Source of the DNA: a virus
Strand: one strand, 5' to 3'
IMG/VR virus record: IMGVR_UViG_3300025117_000573
Span: 1 to 52,658 of that record
Length of the DNA stretch: 52,658 nt
The notes under the pieces are model-generated. The model searched no databases. It worked only from the letters and a program-made list of their open reading frames with translations, and was not told the DNA's origin. This document shows positions 50,795 to 52,658 of the stretch, one piece after another. Made by a program: the position numbers and the translations under genes. Numbering within the stretch: the first letter of the stretch is position 1; each line of letters opens with the position of its first letter.

Positions 50795-51174
50795 TTTGTT
50801 GTTTGATCGGACTTTGTGCATAATTCCACGATGTAGTCGTAAAGGGCGGATGCTATATCCGCTTCCGCCATCAGTACATATGCGGAATTTGTACCATCCC
50901 AGTACCTGCACCTGGAAATAAAGTCGTATTTCCTTTCGTCAAAAACACATATTTGATCAGGCTGTTTGCTACTTACTAAATCTAGTTTGTCGCGCGGAAT
51001 TGTCAGCCAACCTACATGGCCCGGAAATTCTACGTCGCAACAAGACTCGTAATTATGCCTTACGACACCTAACTTTCCCACCTGCTTTGCAAAAGCTTCT
51101 GCATCATACGCAGATGTATCGACGAGCCAATTTCCTGTGAGTCGGACAGTATCCCCAACATGCAAAATATTCAT
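50791..51174 (-). CDS. Protein with an SH3/KOW-like N terminus
   Basis: 127 residues from ATG 51174, nine bases behind a perfect AGGAGG. HVGDTVRLTGN, GKLGVVRHNY and VGWLTIPRDKLDLV look like a small beta-barrel; the C-terminal part (EADIASALYDYIVEL) is helical. No family assigned. The strong ribosome binding site suggests high expression. Confidence 0.65.
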   Translation of the reverse strand: MNILHVGDTVRLTGNWLVDTSAYDAEAFAKQVGKLGVVRHNYESCCDVEFPGHVGWLTIPRDKLDLVSSKQPDQICVFDERKYDFISRCRYWDGTNSAYVLMAEADIASALYDYIVELCTKSDQTTK

Positions 51175-51555
51175 TTACGAATTCCTCCTAAACCAGTTTC
51201 TCATCCACGACTTCGGCCACGGCCACCAATAGTCGTCCCAAATAACATCAACGCACAGGTCTATGCTCCAACCGTGTTTAATCTCGGTTAGATAGGCTTC
51301 ACGTTCAAACTTCCACCTAAAATATGCAAATCCGATAGGTAATGGAAACAGAAAGTAAAGCAACAGGAGCAGCCATCCGTATTTCTTCCATTGTCTAACG
51401 TGTACTAGTTCGTGCGAGAGTGTCGCAAGAACGTCATCGTGAAATATTCGATCGGGGTAACCAGAATCGGGCGGATAATAGATCGTAGAACCTATAGTGG
51501 TCCACCAGTTTTGAAAAGGTCCCCAAATTCGAGACTTTTGTTTGAATCTAACCAT
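51175..51555 (-). CDS. Membrane-anchored HExxH metallopeptidase-like protein
   Basis: 126 residues. LSHELVHVRQ (His48, Glu49, His52) is a zinc-peptidase motif. A membrane helix follows at once (~60-79; WLLLLLYFLFPLPIGFAYF), then FEREAY, whose glutamate could be the third ligand. The C terminus is Trp-rich and basic. The layout resembles minimal gluzincins. Its last codons supply the ribosome binding site of the next gene. Confidence 0.68.
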   Translation of the reverse strand: MVRFKQKSRIWGPFQNWWTTIGSTIYYPPDSGYPDRIFHDDVLATLSHELVHVRQWKKYGWLLLLLYFLFPLPIGFAYFRWKFEREAYLTEIKHGWSIDLCVDVIWDDYWWPWPKSWMRNWFRRNS

Positions 51556-51558
51556 TTA

Positions 51559-51795
51559 CTATTTCGGTAGTGGAGGCGGCTTTACAACAGCGTAGTGGGT
51601 AAATGGCCATGGAACATTACCGCAACTTAACTTTTTATTGGATGAGAATGTGTCACTTCCCATTCCGCAACTAATTGTAACTTCGGCTTGTTTGTTTACT
51701 ATTAAGACATAGCCACGCGCAGGCTTGAGTCGACTACGACACCAAAGCCAGTATTCACAGCTCTTTTTGGGAATTCCGCTGATCCAATCGCTCAT
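51559..51795 (-). CDS. Small protein of unknown function
   Basis: 78 residues from ATG 51795 in ATGA overlap. Contains CEYWLWCRSRLK and several other cysteines, with a Pro-rich end (VVKPPPLPK). No recognised family. Confidence 0.55.
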   Translation of the reverse strand: MSDWISGIPKKSCEYWLWCRSRLKPARGYVLIVNKQAEVTISCGMGSDTFSSNKKLSCGNVPWPFTHYAVVKPPPLPK

Positions 51796-52172
51796 AGTTT
51801 CGGCATTTCTGCGTCGGGCACAAGATCGGTTTTGTAGAAATCCTTCTCCAGCATAATTCCTACTTCTTCTTGTGCCGGGTCGCATCCACAACTAAGAAAT
51901 GCGTTTCGCAATTCTGGACGTTCGGCGAGCACAAAAAACGGAACACACTTGTAAGCTGTTATGTTGTGGTTCCCGCTGTGATGAAAGCCACACCAACAAA
52001 TAACATCTGCGCTAAACCCACTTGTGGAGTTGCCGCAATCTCCACACTTGAATATCGGATCTCCGCCAGGAGTCACGCCGTTACCGGTTACGCATCGAAG
52101 AACTCGACCGCCACATCTTCTGCACAAATGATTTTCTATAATCCAGGTTTGTCTTATTATTCTAGTTCTCAT
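51792..52172 (-). CDS. Multi-cysteine zinc-binding protein
   Basis: 126 residues from ATG 52172, sharing one base with the upstream stop. HLCRRCGGRVLRC, FKCGDCGNS, VICWCGFHH and LSCGCDPAQ suggest at least one zinc ribbon. The remainder is soluble. It lies next to a DNA methyltransferase and may assist DNA recognition; this is positional inference. Confidence 0.65.
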   Translation of the reverse strand: MRTRIIRQTWIIENHLCRRCGGRVLRCVTGNGVTPGGDPIFKCGDCGNSTSGFSADVICWCGFHHSGNHNITAYKCVPFFVLAERPELRNAFLSCGCDPAQEEVGIMLEKDFYKTDLVPDAEMPKL

Positions 52173-52658
52173 TACTCGCGACCAAAAATAACTTCCTTCG
52201 AATATTTTCGTCCTGGGGTTCTGGCCTGCGAGGATAAGGAGTCTCTAAACGGCACAAACGGAAGCCAGTCAGCCCCCGAGTTTTCACAGACAACGACTTG
52301 ACCCGACCTGGACATAGCCCACTCAGCCAATTTATTGTAGTCTATCTTGCAGTATCTATAGTGTTTGCCCATTTTCTGGTACGGCGGGTCAATGAACCAT
52401 GTAGCTGGTATATCAGGATAATCTTCGTAAGAGCCAAGCACTATTTTCCAGTGCCGAATTTGTTCGACTTGTTCCGACAACCTACGGCGAACTATTTCTC
52501 CCCAGAATCTAGTAGGATTTGGCCCTGCGTTTTTCATCCACGAAGATGCAGACTTTCTTGGCGAGGAGACGGCCCCCTGGATCCACCAGCCGATCAAATA
52601 CTTCGCTTCTTGTGGAATGCTTAAGTCGTCGACAGTTTTACCGTCTGTTATATCCGGT
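52172..52658 (-). CDS. D12-class-like DNA adenine methyltransferase (5' end outside window)
   Basis: At least 162 residues; the frame is open to the right edge, so the start and probably the SAM-binding motif are missing. TWFIDPPYQKMGKHYR contains the catalytic DPPY of N6-adenine methyltransferases, preceded by NPTRFWGEIVRRRL and followed by QVVVCENSGADWLPF. This order fits the alpha (D12/Dam) class. It would be the second DNA methyltransferase of the phage. Confidence 0.78.
   Translation of the reverse strand, partial: PDITDGKTVDDLSIPQEAKYLIGWWIQGAVSSPRKSASSWMKNAGPNPTRFWGEIVRRRLSEQVEQIRHWKIVLGSYEDYPDIPATWFIDPPYQKMGKHYRYCKIDYNKLAEWAMSRSGQVVVCENSGADWLPFVPFRDSLSSQARTPGRKYSKEVIFGRE

Overview
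This window is an internal stretch of a tailed double-stranded DNA bacteriophage genome (Caudoviricetes). The left end holds a tail tape measure protein followed by distal-tail and tail-associated/fibre proteins with no sheath gene, which points to siphovirus morphology. An A1-like phosphoesterase of the type known from T5-like phages lies to the right. The host cannot be read from the sequence. The DNA is of middling GC, GTG and TTG starts are common, and neighbouring genes very often overlap by 4 bases (ATGA, GTGA or TTGA). No tRNA, rRNA, CRISPR array, insertion sequence, capsid gene, terminase gene or endolysin was found.

The layout is two convergent blocks. Everything from 1 to 29640 reads rightward; everything from 29623 to 52658 reads leftward. 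The rightward block begins with tail genes (1-9343): tape measure, a Dit-like protein and a Tal/fibre protein, the last two sharing copies of one Ig-like module. A small-gene cluster follows (9382-11408): a duplicated gene pair with a promoter between the copies, a probable lipoprotein, an XhlA-like holin candidate and a second membrane protein. An unusually large glycan locus fills 11473-29640. It holds about ten glycosyltransferases of both folds, a sugar aminotransferase, a sugar N-formyltransferase, a GNAT acyltransferase, two sugar epimerase/dehydratases, two methyltransferases (one fused to a glycosyltransferase-like domain), a tyrosine/dual-specificity phosphatase-like protein and an S-adenosylmethionine-decarboxylase-like protein that lacks its self-cleavage serine. 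These genes look able to build and attach a glycan containing N-formylated or N-acylated amino sugar.

The leftward block is replication, nucleotide metabolism, DNA modification and host takeover. It contains a DinG-like helicase, a uracil-DNA-glycosylase/DNA polymerase A fusion, a MazG-like pyrophosphohydrolase, a fusion of two phage nucleotide-metabolism domains, a Mom-like DNA-modification enzyme, two DNA methyltransferases, the A1-like protein, a Hanks-type protein kinase, a second metallophosphoesterase and many small cysteine-rich, probably zinc-binding proteins. Several of these are under 60 residues.

The most notable module is 44010-49339. A NAMPT-family protein interrupted by an intein exactly inside its RPD|SGDP active-site motif lies beside a ribose-phosphate pyrophosphokinase homologue, with an ALC1/TARG1-like macro domain gene nearby. 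The first two match the composition of the phage NAD+ reconstitution pathway NARP1, which counters NAD+-depleting immunity. The macro domain adds a third ADP-ribose-related function. A second unusual region is 40810-41688, where four small unrecognised frames are chained by NTGA stop/start overlaps and the three larger ones end in the same VS[LM]C motif.
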